From positions 6,510,001 to 6,574,000 of the forward strand of contig NZ_CP065997.1 in assembly GCF_016127315.1 (NCBI RefSeq): a stretch of DNA of 64,000 bases, written 5' to 3'. Below, piece by piece: positions 27,507-37,511 of the stretch (its first letter is position 1; the number at the start of each line of letters is the position of its first letter). Position numbers and translations under genes: made by a program. This stretch comes from Achromobacter deleyi (lineage in GTDB: Bacteria > Pseudomonadota > Gammaproteobacteria > Burkholderiales > Burkholderiaceae_B). The notes beneath the pieces are model-generated. The model made no database searches. It had not been told where the DNA came from and saw only the letters and a program-made list of their open reading frames with translations.

Positions 27507-28681
27507 TGGCTGCCTCCCGCCGCCGCGGCCAGCTCACGCACCTTGCTGCCGGGCTTGAGCTTGTACTGGCCGTCCACCACCACGCGCTGGCCGGCGTCCA
27601 GTCCCTGCTGGATCACGGCCAGGCCGTCCTGCATGCGTTCCACCCTGACCGGCCGCGGCTGCGCCACGCCGGCGCCGTCCACCACGTACACGAAGGTATC
27701 CGCCTGGCCGCGCTGGACCGCGGCCGCCGGCACCGTCACCACGCTTTCATGCGGGTCCAGCACCAGCCGCGCATTGACATACTGCCCGGGCCAGAGGCGA
27801 TGGCGCGGATTGTCGAAGCGGCCCTTGAGCTGCACCGTGCCGGTGGTGGTGTCGATCTGGTTGTTCAGCAGCACCAGCTGGCCCTGCTCCAGCGGCTCGT
27901 TGCCACCGCGCGCATAGGCCACCACGGTCAGCGCCTGGCCCTTGTCCATGGCCGCGTTGATCGCCGGCACCGACTCTTCCGGCAGCGAGAACAGCACCGT
28001 GATCGGATCGATCTGGTTGATCACCACCAGGCCGTTGGCGTCGGCCGCGTGCACGATGTTGCCCGGGTCCACCAGCCGCGCCCCCACCCGACCGGAAATC
28101 GGCGCGACGATGCGGGTGTAGTCCAGCTGCACCCTGGCGTAGCTGATCTGGGCGTCGTCGGTCTGCGTCGCCGCCTCCAGCTGCGCCACCAGCGCGCGCT
28201 GCGTGTCCAGCGTCTGCTGGGTGGCGGCGTCCTCGCGCTGCAGGCGGGTGTAGCGCTGCAGGTCCAGCCGCGCGTTGACCAGCGTGGCCTGGTCCTTGGC
28301 GCGCTGCGCCTGGGCCTGGGCCAGTTGCGCCTGCAGGGCGCGCGGGTCGATGTTGGCCAGCACCTGGCCGGCCTTCACGTCCTGGCCCTCGACGAAGCCG
28401 ACGCTGTCGAGCTGGCCGTCGATGCGCGCCTTGACCGTGACCGTCGCCGCCGAGGTCACCGTGCCGACGCCGTTCAGATAGCGCGGCACGTCCTGGCGCT
28501 GCGCCAGCGCGGTCGCCACCGGCACGGCCGGCGCTGGCGCCGGCGCCGCCTCGCGGCCGCCGCGCAGCCACCACCATGCGGCCAGGCCGCAGGCCGCCAG
28601 CGCCAGCACCAGCAGCGCCGCCTTGCGGCCGCCCGCGCCCGGATGGGAAATCGTCACTGCCTTGTCCATGGACTTACTCAT
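27503..28681 (-). CDS. RND efflux adaptor (membrane fusion protein, MdtA-like)
   Basis: Periplasmic adaptor that connects the pump to the outer-membrane channel; 392 residues. One N-terminal membrane anchor (about residues 18-37) is followed by a biotinyl/lipoyl-like domain (VKARIDGQLDSVGFVEGQDV), a coiled-coil hairpin with many Gln and Ala (residues 110-190) and a beta-barrel domain (RIVAPISGRVGARLVDPGN). The ATG at 28681 overlaps the channel gene's stop by 8 bases; a second ATG at 28669 would fall 4 bases after that stop. The longer open frame upstream is not needed. Confidence 0.92.
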   Translation of the reverse strand: MSKSMDKAVTISHPGAGGRKAALLVLALAACGLAAWWWLRGGREAAPAPAPAVPVATALAQRQDVPRYLNGVGTVTSAATVTVKARIDGQLDSVGFVEGQDVKAGQVLANIDPRALQAQLAQAQAQRAKDQATLVNARLDLQRYTRLQREDAATQQTLDTQRALVAQLEAATQTDDAQISYARVQLDYTRIVAPISGRVGARLVDPGNIVHAADANGLVVINQIDPITVLFSLPEESVPAINAAMDKGQALTVVAYARGGNEPLEQGQLVLLNNQIDTTTGTVQLKGRFDNPRHRLWPGQYVNARLVLDPHESVVTVPAAAVQRGQADTFVYVVDGAGVAQPRPVRVERMQDGLAVIQQGLDAGQRVVVDGQYKLKPGSKVRELAAAAGGSQ

Positions 28682-30173
28682 TCTCGGTAGGGGATTTGCG
28701 CGCGGCCGGCGCCGCGCCGGCCACCGCCAGCGCCTGGGCATCCGGCGTATCCAGGGCGGACGCGTTCCAGCCGCCGCCCACGGCCTTGATCAGCGCCACG
28801 CTGGCCACCATCTGGCGGCCGCGCAACTGCACGGCATTGCGTTCATTCGACAGCGTCAGGGCCTGCGCCGTGGCCACGGCCAGGAAGGTGGTGGTGCCGG
28901 CGCGGTACTGCGCCAGCGCCAGCTGCTCGCTCAGCCGCGAGGCCGCCACCGCCTGGTCCTGCGCCCGCGCTTCGTCGTCCAGCACCCGCAGCGTGGACAG
29001 GTTGTCCTCCACCTCCTGGAACGCGCCCAGCACCGTCTGCTTGTACTGCGCGGCGCGGGCGTCGAACGCCGCCACCGCCTGCGCGTCGCGCGCCCGCCGC
29101 AGGCCGCCGTCGAAAATCGTCCCGGCCAGCGCCGCCCCCAGCGACCAGACCCGGCCCGGCGCGTTGAACCACTGTGCGAAGCTGGCCGCGCCGAAGCCGC
29201 CTGCGGCCGACAGCACCAGCGACGGAAAGTAGGCGGCGCGCGCCACGCCGATGGCGGCATTGGCCGAGGCCACCTGGCGTTCGGCCGCCGCGATGTCCGG
29301 ACGCCGCTCCAGCAGGTCGGATGGCAGCCCGGTCGGCACCGCGGGCACGCGGAACATCCAGGGTTGGTCCGCCGCCAGCGGCGCCAGGCTGAACTGCGCC
29401 GGCGCCCGCCCGGTCAGGATGGCGATGGCGTGTTCGAGCTGGTTGCGCGAGGTATCCAGATCGATCGCCTGGGCCTGCGCGGTCCTGAGCTGGGCCTCGG
29501 CCTGGGCCACGTCCGACCGCAGCGCCACGCCCGCGTCGTACTGGCTCTGGGTCAACTTGAGCGTGCGTTGATAGGCCTGCAGGGTGCGGGCATACAGGTC
29601 CTTTTCCCGGTCCACCGCGCGCAATTGCAGGTAATCCTGCGCCAGCGCCGCCTGGATGCTGAGGCGGGCCGCCGCCAGGCTGGCCTCGCTGGCCTGGGTC
29701 GACGCGTCGCTGGACTCGACCTGGCGGCGCACCGCGCCCCACAGGTCCGGCTCCCACGACACGTCGATCGCGGCCGCGTAGCTGTTGGAGACCGCGATCC
29801 CCGCGCTGCCCTTGGCCCGCGCGCGCTGCGCCGACACATTGGCGCCGACCGTGGGCCAGAACCCGGCGCGGGCCGCGTCGGCCGCCGCGCGCGCCTGGCG
29901 GTATTGCGCCTGGGCCTGCTGGATGGTCTGGTTGGCGCCGTTGGCGGCCACGATCAGGCCATTCAGGGTCGGATCACCATAGGCCTCCCACCACGGCTGC
30001 GAACCGTCGATCACGCCCGGCTGCGCCGTCTTCCAGGGCCCCGCCTCTTTGTAACCGGAGGGCAGATCCATGGCCGGCCGCTGGTAATCGGGCCCGACGG
30101 CACAGCCGGCCAGGCCGGCCACCGCCACCAGCCCCGCCGCCCACCGCGACGCCCTGCGCTTGCCTGTGTTCAT
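28674..30173 (-). CDS. Outer-membrane efflux lipoprotein (NodT family)
   Basis: TolC/OprM-type channel, 499 residues. A lipoprotein signal ends at LAGC followed by AVGPDYQRP, the hallmark of NodT-family channels. Two copies of the outer-membrane efflux repeat form the long Ala/Gln-rich body, with LPSDLLERRPDIAAAERQVA in the second. The start at 30173 gives a normal signal peptide; the frame is open 23 codons further upstream but without coding character. Placing the channel first in the operon, ahead of adaptor and pump, is less common than the reverse order. Confidence 0.92.
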   Translation of the reverse strand: MNTGKRRASRWAAGLVAVAGLAGCAVGPDYQRPAMDLPSGYKEAGPWKTAQPGVIDGSQPWWEAYGDPTLNGLIVAANGANQTIQQAQAQYRQARAAADAARAGFWPTVGANVSAQRARAKGSAGIAVSNSYAAAIDVSWEPDLWGAVRRQVESSDASTQASEASLAAARLSIQAALAQDYLQLRAVDREKDLYARTLQAYQRTLKLTQSQYDAGVALRSDVAQAEAQLRTAQAQAIDLDTSRNQLEHAIAILTGRAPAQFSLAPLAADQPWMFRVPAVPTGLPSDLLERRPDIAAAERQVASANAAIGVARAAYFPSLVLSAAGGFGAASFAQWFNAPGRVWSLGAALAGTIFDGGLRRARDAQAVAAFDARAAQYKQTVLGAFQEVEDNLSTLRVLDDEARAQDQAVAASRLSEQLALAQYRAGTTTFLAVATAQALTLSNERNAVQLRGRQMVASVALIKAVGGGWNASALDTPDAQALAVAGAAPAARKSPTENE

Positions 30174-31839
<1,666 letters not shown>

Positions 31840-31854
31840 TTCTTCCCGCCCAAC

Positions 31855-31888
31855 AAAAAGCCCCTCGCACACCGAGGGGCTTTTTTTT
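31855..31888 (+). terminator. Rho-independent terminator after argG
   Basis: AAAAAG leads into a stem GCCCCTCG / CGAGGGGC with a 5-base loop, followed by eight T. It closes the argG transcript 15 bases after the stop codon. Confidence 0.93.
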
Positions 31889-31985
31889 GCGCATGACCCA
31901 CAAGATACTCGTCCCCGCCAACAAACTGTAGGCAAGCACGCCAAGAAAACCACCCGCCCCAGCAGCCGCCAAGTTACCAGCTCGA

Positions 31986-32152
31986 GCCCGGTGGCGGGGC
32001 GCTGCGGGGTGCGCGGGGCGTGTAGATGCGCCCGACGGAATCCGAAGGCAGCCGCCGCAGGCGGCAACGAGGATGAGGATGGGGCAGTCCGGAGCGAAGG
32101 CTCCGGACCGCAATCGTAGCCCCGCGCACCCCGTAGCGCCCCGCCGCCGGGC
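31986..32152. repeat. 167-bp structured inverted-repeat element between argG and kup
   Basis: The outer arms are 34 bases each (31986-32019 and 32119-32152). They are complementary at 32 of 34 positions; in a plus-strand RNA the other two would be G-U pairs, giving a continuous helix. The 99-base interior has two more hairpins: GCCGCC-GCA-GGCGGC (32051-32065) and a 9-bp stem with loop GAAG (32087-32108). No real gene lies here. It could be a dispersed intergenic repeat, a structured RNA or part of the kup 3' end. I find no second copy in this window. Confidence 0.7.
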
Positions 32153-32195
32153 GTCTCAAGAACTCAAACAACAACCGCCCCAGGCCAACAAAGGC

Positions 32196-34124
32196 CTACA
32201 ACTCCACCTGCATCCCCATCTCCACCACCCGATTCGCCGGAATCTTGAAAAACTTCGTACTCCGCGTCGAATTACGCGCCATGAACGAAAACACCGCCCG
32301 CCGCCAGCGCCACAGCGCCGGCTTCCTGGCCGCCACCACCGTCTGCCGCGACAGGAAGTAAGACGTCCGCATCGGCTCCAGATCCAGCTCCGGATACGCC
32401 TCGGCCACCAGCCGCAGCGCCTCCGGCACATCCGGATCTTCCTTGAAGCCGTAATTGATCGTCGCCGCCCAGCTCGACGCGCTCATCTTGGTCACAGAGA
32501 AGCGCTCCTCCGCCGACACGTATGGCACGTCGGCCACCCGGATCGTCAGGAACAGCACGTGGTCATGCAGCACCTTGTTGTGCTTGAGGTTATGCAGCAG
32601 CGCCGGCGGCACATTGCCCGAATTCATCGTCATGAAGATCGCCGTGCCCGGCACCCGCGACGGCGGATAGGCCTCGAGCTGCTCCATGAATTCCTTGAGT
32701 GGCTGGCGATCACGCTGCTGCATGTCCGACAGCAGCCGGCGGCCGCGGCGCCACGTCATCATCAGCGTGAACACCACGATCGCCACCACCAGCGGCAGCC
32801 AGCCGCCCTCGTGGATCTTGAACACATTGGCCGAGAACAGCAGCACGTCGAACAGCAGCAGCAGGCCCAGCACCACGAACCACAGCATGCGCTTGGCGCC
32901 CGTGGTGCCGCGTGGCAGCACAGCGAACGCCAGCACCGACGTCGTCAGCATCGTCCCCGTCACCGCGAAGCCATAGGCCGCCGCCAGGTTGTCGGAGTTG
33001 CGGAACAACAGCACCAGCACCAGCACCGCGCACAGCAGCAGCGCGTTGACCTGCGGCAGGTAGATCTGGCCCTTCTCCACCGCCGAGGTGTGCAGGATCT
33101 GCATGCGCGGCCAGAAGCCCAGCTGCACCGCCTGGCGCGTCACCGAGTAGGCGCCCGAGATCACCGCCTGCGAGGCCACGATGGTGGCCACCGTCGCCAG
33201 CGCCACCAGCGGCGCCAGGCCCCACTCCGGCGCCATCATGAAGAACGGATTGCGGATCGCGCTGGGGTCACGCAGCAGCAGCGCGCCCTGGCCGAAATAG
33301 CACAGCGTCAATGCCGGCAGCACCATGCTGAACCAGGCGCTGCGGATCGCCGGCCGGCCGAAGTGGCCCATGTCGGCGTACAGCGCCTCGGCGCCGGTCA
33401 GCGCCAGCACCACCGCGCCCAGCAGCACGAAACTGATCCACGGGAACTCGACGATGAACCGCAGGCCCCACATCGGATTGAGCGCGGCCAGCACCTCGGG
33501 CGTCTGCCAGATCTGCCAGCCGCCCAGCGCCGCCAGCGTGCCGAACCACAGCAGCATCACCGGCCCGAACAGCTTGCCCATGGCGCCCGTGCCATGCGAC
33601 TGGATCGCGAACAGCCCCACCAGCACCACCAGCGCCAGCGGCACCACCCACGCATCCAGCGTGTGCGAGACGATGCCGATCCCTTCCAGCGCCGACAGCA
33701 CCGAAATCGCCGGCGTGATCATGCTGTCGCCATAGAACAGCGCCGCGCCGAAGATGCCCAGCACGATCAGGATCCAGCGCAGCTTGCCGTCGCGGTTGCG
33801 CACCGCCAGCTCCAGCAGCGCCAGCGTGCCGCCCTCGCCACGGTTGTCGGCACGCAGGATCAGCGTCACATACTTCAGCGACACCACCACCATCAACATC
33901 CAGAACAGGATGGACAGCACGCCCAGCAGGTGGGCCGGCTCCAGGTCGGTGTGCACGCTCAGCCCCGTCAGGCAGGCCCGCAGCGTGTACAGGGGGCTGG
34001 TGCCGATGTCGCCGTACACCACGCCCAGCGCCCCCAGGACGAGGGCGGCGCGCGAGGACGGCACGTGGCCGGCAGGAGCCGCGCCGGTAGTCGAAGAAGG
34101 TACGCTGACCGAGCCCTGGCTCAT
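32196..34124 (-). CDS. kup: Low-affinity potassium transporter Kup
   Basis: KUP/HAK family potassium-proton symporter, 642 residues with about 12 membrane helices and a C-terminal cytoplasmic domain. Characteristic are ALGVVYGDIGTSPLYTLR near the N-terminus, ADNRGEGGTLALLELA and FYGDSMITPAISVLSALEG. The start is the ATG at 34124, which overlaps the sensor-kinase stop as ATGA; the longer open frame to 34226 lies within the kinase gene. Being translationally coupled to a two-component system is unusual for kup. Confidence 0.94.
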   Translation of the reverse strand: MSQGSVSVPSSTTGAAPAGHVPSSRAALVLGALGVVYGDIGTSPLYTLRACLTGLSVHTDLEPAHLLGVLSILFWMLMVVVSLKYVTLILRADNRGEGGTLALLELAVRNRDGKLRWILIVLGIFGAALFYGDSMITPAISVLSALEGIGIVSHTLDAWVVPLALVVLVGLFAIQSHGTGAMGKLFGPVMLLWFGTLAALGGWQIWQTPEVLAALNPMWGLRFIVEFPWISFVLLGAVVLALTGAEALYADMGHFGRPAIRSAWFSMVLPALTLCYFGQGALLLRDPSAIRNPFFMMAPEWGLAPLVALATVATIVASQAVISGAYSVTRQAVQLGFWPRMQILHTSAVEKGQIYLPQVNALLLCAVLVLVLLFRNSDNLAAAYGFAVTGTMLTTSVLAFAVLPRGTTGAKRMLWFVVLGLLLLFDVLLFSANVFKIHEGGWLPLVVAIVVFTLMMTWRRGRRLLSDMQQRDRQPLKEFMEQLEAYPPSRVPGTAIFMTMNSGNVPPALLHNLKHNKVLHDHVLFLTIRVADVPYVSAEERFSVTKMSASSWAATINYGFKEDPDVPEALRLVAEAYPELDLEPMRTSYFLSRQTVVAARKPALWRWRRAVFSFMARNSTRSTKFFKIPANRVVEMGMQVEL

Positions 34125-35236
34125 GATGTGGGTTCTTGCCGAGTGAGTTGCGCCCCCTTGCGGGGGCCGGGGAACACGACGGAAAGCCGCGTTCCGGAAA
34201 AATCGGGGCGGCTGGTGAGCTTCCACCAGGCGCCATGCGCGTGCGCGATCTCGCGCACTATCGCCAGTCCCAGGCCCGAGCCGCCGGCGGTGGCCGACGG
34301 CGAACGGTAGAACGCCTCGAACACGCGGTCGCGCTCTTCCGGGGGAATGCCCGGGCCATCATCCTCCACCGTCAGCGACGGCGGATTGGCGCCGACGATC
34401 AGGGTGATCGTGCCGGTGTCATTGCCATAGCGCAGCGCGTTGTCGATCAGGTTGCCCAGCAGTTCGGCCAGCAACAGCGGATCGGCGTCGATCCAGATCG
34501 GCGCGTCCGGCGCCACAAGGTCCAGTTCGTAGCGCGCCTCGCGTACCCGCGGGAACCACTCCGCGCCATGCGCCCGCACCCATTCGCACAGGTCGATGCG
34601 CACGAAACTGTCCTGCGGCCGGGCATTGGGGTCGGCGCGCGCCAGCACCAGCAGCTGCTGGCCCAGCCGGATCATGCGGTCGCTGACCGCCTTGATGCGC
34701 TCGGCGCGCGCCCGCACGTCGTCGGGCAAGGGCCGCGCCAGCATCAGTTCGGACTCCAGCCGCAGGCCGGACAAGGGCGTGCGCAGCTGGTGCGCGGCAT
34801 GGCCGATGAAGCGGCGTTGCGCCGCCAGCGACGCGTCGAGCCGCAACAGCAGATCGTTGGTATGGGTGACGAGGGGCTCGATCTCGACCGGCACGCCCAC
34901 CACTTCCAGCGGCTGCATGTCGTCGATGGAGCGCTGGCGGATTTCCTCGGACAGGTGGTTGACCGAGCGCAGGCCGGAACGCACCCCCTGCACCACCACC
35001 CAGGTGAACAGGGCGATCAGCAGCACCTGCCCCACCACCATCAGCCAGAAGAAGTCTTCCAGCATCCACAGCGACATGTCGATCTTGTGGGTGATGACCC
35101 AGGTGGCGGCCAGATCCAGCAGCACCAGCAACAGGATCGGCGGCATCAGCCGGATGACCAGATGCCGCGCGAGCGAACGTGAGGGGAGCAACGGCCGGGG
35201 GGCCTGGGGCGCGGAAGGAGTGCGTTCTGGCGTCAT
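34121..35236 (-). CDS. Two-component sensor histidine kinase upstream of kup
   Basis: Membrane sensor kinase, 371 residues. Two helices (about residues 30-50 and 62-84) are separated by only about 12 residues, so it has almost no periplasmic domain and probably senses membrane, cytoplasmic or partner-protein signals. The H-box is FIGHAAHQLRTPLSGLRLE; the ATP-binding part has LLGNLIDNALRYG, VEDDGPGIPPEERDRVFEAF and GLGLAIVREIAH. It resembles TctE/QseC-type kinases and not KdpD. The regulator gene is 86 bases upstream, kup follows with an ATGA overlap. Confidence 0.9.
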   Translation of the reverse strand: MTPERTPSAPQAPRPLLPSRSLARHLVIRLMPPILLLVLLDLAATWVITHKIDMSLWMLEDFFWLMVVGQVLLIALFTWVVVQGVRSGLRSVNHLSEEIRQRSIDDMQPLEVVGVPVEIEPLVTHTNDLLLRLDASLAAQRRFIGHAAHQLRTPLSGLRLESELMLARPLPDDVRARAERIKAVSDRMIRLGQQLLVLARADPNARPQDSFVRIDLCEWVRAHGAEWFPRVREARYELDLVAPDAPIWIDADPLLLAELLGNLIDNALRYGNDTGTITLIVGANPPSLTVEDDGPGIPPEERDRVFEAFYRSPSATAGGSGLGLAIVREIAHAHGAWWKLTSRPDFSGTRLSVVFPGPRKGAQLTRQEPTS

Positions 35237-35322
35237 GACGCGGTGCCCTCGCTTAAGTGGACGTGGGGTTTGGCCGCCGCGGGCTGGCGGTGCCAGCCGG
35301 CTTCAAGCGGCCAGACGGGCCG

Positions 35323-35994
35323 TCAGGCCGTTTCCACATCCAGCATGTAGCCGAAGCCGCGTACCGTCTGGATGCTGGCGCCCGTGCCTTCCAGGCGCTT
35401 GCGCAGGCGGTACACATAGACTTCCACTGCGTTCTCGCTGAAATCGGCGTCCCAGGCGGACAGCGAATTGACGATCTGGCGCTTGGTGACCACGCGGCCA
35501 ACGCGGGCCATCAGCATTTCCAGCACGGACAGTTCGCGCACGGACAGCGACAGGCGCTGGCCATTGGCCCGGACTTCGCGGCCGACGGTGTCGAACACCA
35601 GCGGGCCGACCTCGATCAGCGGCTGCGCCTGCCCCGCCCGGCGACGGCCAAAGGCGCGCACGCGGGCGGCCAGCTCGGGCAGTTCGAAAGGCTTGGTGAC
35701 GTAGTCGTCGGCGCCGGCGTCCAGGCCGGCGACGCGGTCCTCGATGCCGTCACGGGCCGTCAGGATCAGCACCGGAACCTGGTTGCCGTCCTGCCGCAGC
35801 TGGCGCAGCACGTCCAGGCCGCTCATGCCGGGCAGATTGAGGTCGAGCAGCATCAGGTCATACGGCTGGCCTGCCAGTGCGCCCAGAACCCGGTCGCCCT
35901 CGGTCAGCCAGTCGACCGCATAACCTTGGTCGGCCAGAAATTCCTGGAGCGCGTGGCCCAGGGTGGTGTCGTCTTCGATTACCAGAACTCGCAT
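35323..35994 (-). CDS. OmpR-family response regulator (QseB/TctD-like)
   Basis: A 223-residue response regulator. Phospho-acceptor Asp51 is in LMLLDLNLPG and the conserved lysine in YVTKPFELPEL. The C-terminal winged helix has SLSVRELSVLEMLMARVGRV and ends VRGFGYMLDVE. It is first of the leftward set regulator-kinase-kup. Its own promoter must lie in the short gap to the exbD terminator at 36017-36047. Confidence 0.92.
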   Translation of the reverse strand: MRVLVIEDDTTLGHALQEFLADQGYAVDWLTEGDRVLGALAGQPYDLMLLDLNLPGMSGLDVLRQLRQDGNQVPVLILTARDGIEDRVAGLDAGADDYVTKPFELPELAARVRAFGRRRAGQAQPLIEVGPLVFDTVGREVRANGQRLSLSVRELSVLEMLMARVGRVVTKRQIVNSLSAWDADFSENAVEVYVYRLRKRLEGTGASIQTVRGFGYMLDVETA

Positions 35995-36016
35995 GCCGCG
36001 ATTCTAGCGCGATCCC

Positions 36017-36047
36017 AGAAAAAACGGGGCGCGAAATGCGCCCCGTT
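36017..36047 (-). terminator. Rho-independent terminator of the tonB-exbB-exbD operon
   Basis: A perfect 10-bp stem (36023-36032 with 36038-36047), 5-base loop, followed on the minus strand by a run of six T. It lies 13 bases after the exbD stop and separates that operon from the response regulator gene. Confidence 0.92.
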
Positions 36048-36059
36048 GTTGGGAATCGT

Positions 36060-36527
36060 TCAACGGGCGGACGGCGCCGGGGTGCCCGGGGCCTCTGCCG
36101 CTGCCCCGCCCGAGGGCGGCGTGGTGACGAAACCGATGCGCGTCATCCCCGAGCGGCGGGCCGAGGCCATGACCTTGGCCAGCGTCTCGTAGCGGGTGTT
36201 CTGGTCGGCGCGGATGCGGATTTCGGGTTGCGGCTTGGTGCCGGCGATCGACTTGAAGCGATTCGGCAGGTCATCGATGTTGACCGGCTTCTCGTCCCAG
36301 AACAGCGCGCCGCTGGCGTCGATGGCCAGGTCCACGGTCTTGGGTTCTTCCTCGATCTGCTCGGCGGCCACCTGGGGCATGTTGATCTTGATCGAGTGCG
36401 CCAGGAGCGGCGCCGTGATGATGAAGATCACCAGCAACACCAGCATGACGTCGATCAGCGGCACCATGTTGATCTCGGACACCGTGTGGGTGCCGGATCC
36501 TTTGCCCTCGAAGCTGCCAAAAGCCAT
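36060..36527 (-). CDS. exbD: Biopolymer transport protein ExbD
   Basis: Inner-membrane partner of TonB and ExbB, 155 residues. The single membrane helix (about residues 22-44) carries the proton-path aspartate in NMVPLIDVMLVLLVIFIITA. The periplasmic domain follows, ending in an Ala/Pro/Gly-rich tail. The ATG at 36527 shares a base with the exbB stop (TAATG), giving coupled translation. The complex transmits the proton motive force to outer-membrane receptors. Confidence 0.94.
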   Translation of the reverse strand: MAFGSFEGKGSGTHTVSEINMVPLIDVMLVLLVIFIITAPLLAHSIKINMPQVAAEQIEEEPKTVDLAIDASGALFWDEKPVNIDDLPNRFKSIAGTKPQPEIRIRADQNTRYETLAKVMASARRSGMTRIGFVTTPPSGGAAAEAPGTPAPSAR

Positions 36528-37510
36528 TATTCGCTCCCGCGTTGGGCCGCGGCGCCGTTACCGTGCTGGCGGCGCAGGGCGCGCACCTTGCTGTCCGACA
36601 GCGCCACTTGCTGGCCGGTCGTCAGGAAGGCGAACAGGTCATGCGCGAAGGCGTCCAGGCGCGACAGGTAGACGCGATTGTTGCGCACGAAGGTGTTGTA
36701 GGCCAGCACCGCCGGGATGGCGACCGCCAGGCCCAGGCCGGTCATGATCAGGGCCTCGCCCACCGGACCGGCGATGCGGTTGATGGTGACGCCATCGGAC
36801 AGGCCGATGCCGACCAGGGCATGGTACACGCCCCACACCGTGCCGAACAGGCCGACGAACGGCGCCGTCGAACCGACCGAGGCCAGCACCGTCAGGCCGT
36901 TTTCCAGCTTGGCGGTTTCCTCGTCGATCACCTTGCGCATGGTGCGCGTGACGAAATCGCTGTTCGAGCCCGCCTCTTCCAGCTTGGTGGCGCCGAACTT
37001 GTTGTGGTGCGCCTGGGCGTGCATGGCGTGGCTGGCCAGGTGCGAGAACGGATCGCGCGCGCCGTGCGTGGTGATCTCGTGCTCGACCTGCTCCAGCGAG
37101 CTCGCGTTCCAGAACTTGTTCAGGAAGTCGGCCGAGCGGCGGCGCATGCTGATGTTGCTGCCGACCTTGACCAGGATCAGGTACCAGGTCACCAGAGACA
37201 TCAGGATCAGGATGATGAACAGCGTCTTGCCGACGAAGTCGCTCTGCGCCACGAAGTGCATGAAGCCCATGTCGGGGACGGGCGCGGGCGCCGGCGCCAT
37301 CGCGGGCAGCGCGGCGGCGGCGCTGTGCAGCGCGTCCGCGGATTGCTGGACGGCGCCAGCGGCTTGCTGGGCGATGCCGCCGGCCGTGGCCGCGGCCTGC
37401 TGGGCGGCGGGCGCGGCGGCGGCGGCTGCCGGAGCCGCGGCGGCCGGCGCCGCTGCCGGGCTGGTGGCCGCCTGCGCCACCAGGGTGGCGCTATGCATTG
37501 CGTTGGACAT
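36527..37510 (-). CDS. exbB: Biopolymer transport protein ExbB
   Basis: MotA/TolQ/ExbB proton-channel protein, 327 residues, longer than E. coli ExbB (244). The extra length is an N-terminal Ala/Pro/Gln-rich extension of about 85 residues ahead of the first helix (about 100-120); longer N-termini occur in several proteobacterial ExbB proteins. Family stretches are LASVGSTAPFVGLFGTVWGV and GPVGEALIMTGLGLAVAIPA. It begins one base after the tonB stop. Confidence 0.93.
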   Translation of the reverse strand: MSNAMHSATLVAQAATSPAAAPAAAAPAAAAAAPAAQQAAATAGGIAQQAAGAVQQSADALHSAAAALPAMAPAPAPVPDMGFMHFVAQSDFVGKTLFIILILMSLVTWYLILVKVGSNISMRRRSADFLNKFWNASSLEQVEHEITTHGARDPFSHLASHAMHAQAHHNKFGATKLEEAGSNSDFVTRTMRKVIDEETAKLENGLTVLASVGSTAPFVGLFGTVWGVYHALVGIGLSDGVTINRIAGPVGEALIMTGLGLAVAIPAVLAYNTFVRNNRVYLSRLDAFAHDLFAFLTTGQQVALSDSKVRALRRQHGNGAAAQRGSE

Positions 37511-37511
37511 C

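Noticed and set aside
32073..34310. 745-codon plus-strand frame opposite kup
   Set aside because: Antisense shadow; His/Arg/Gln-rich with no domain.
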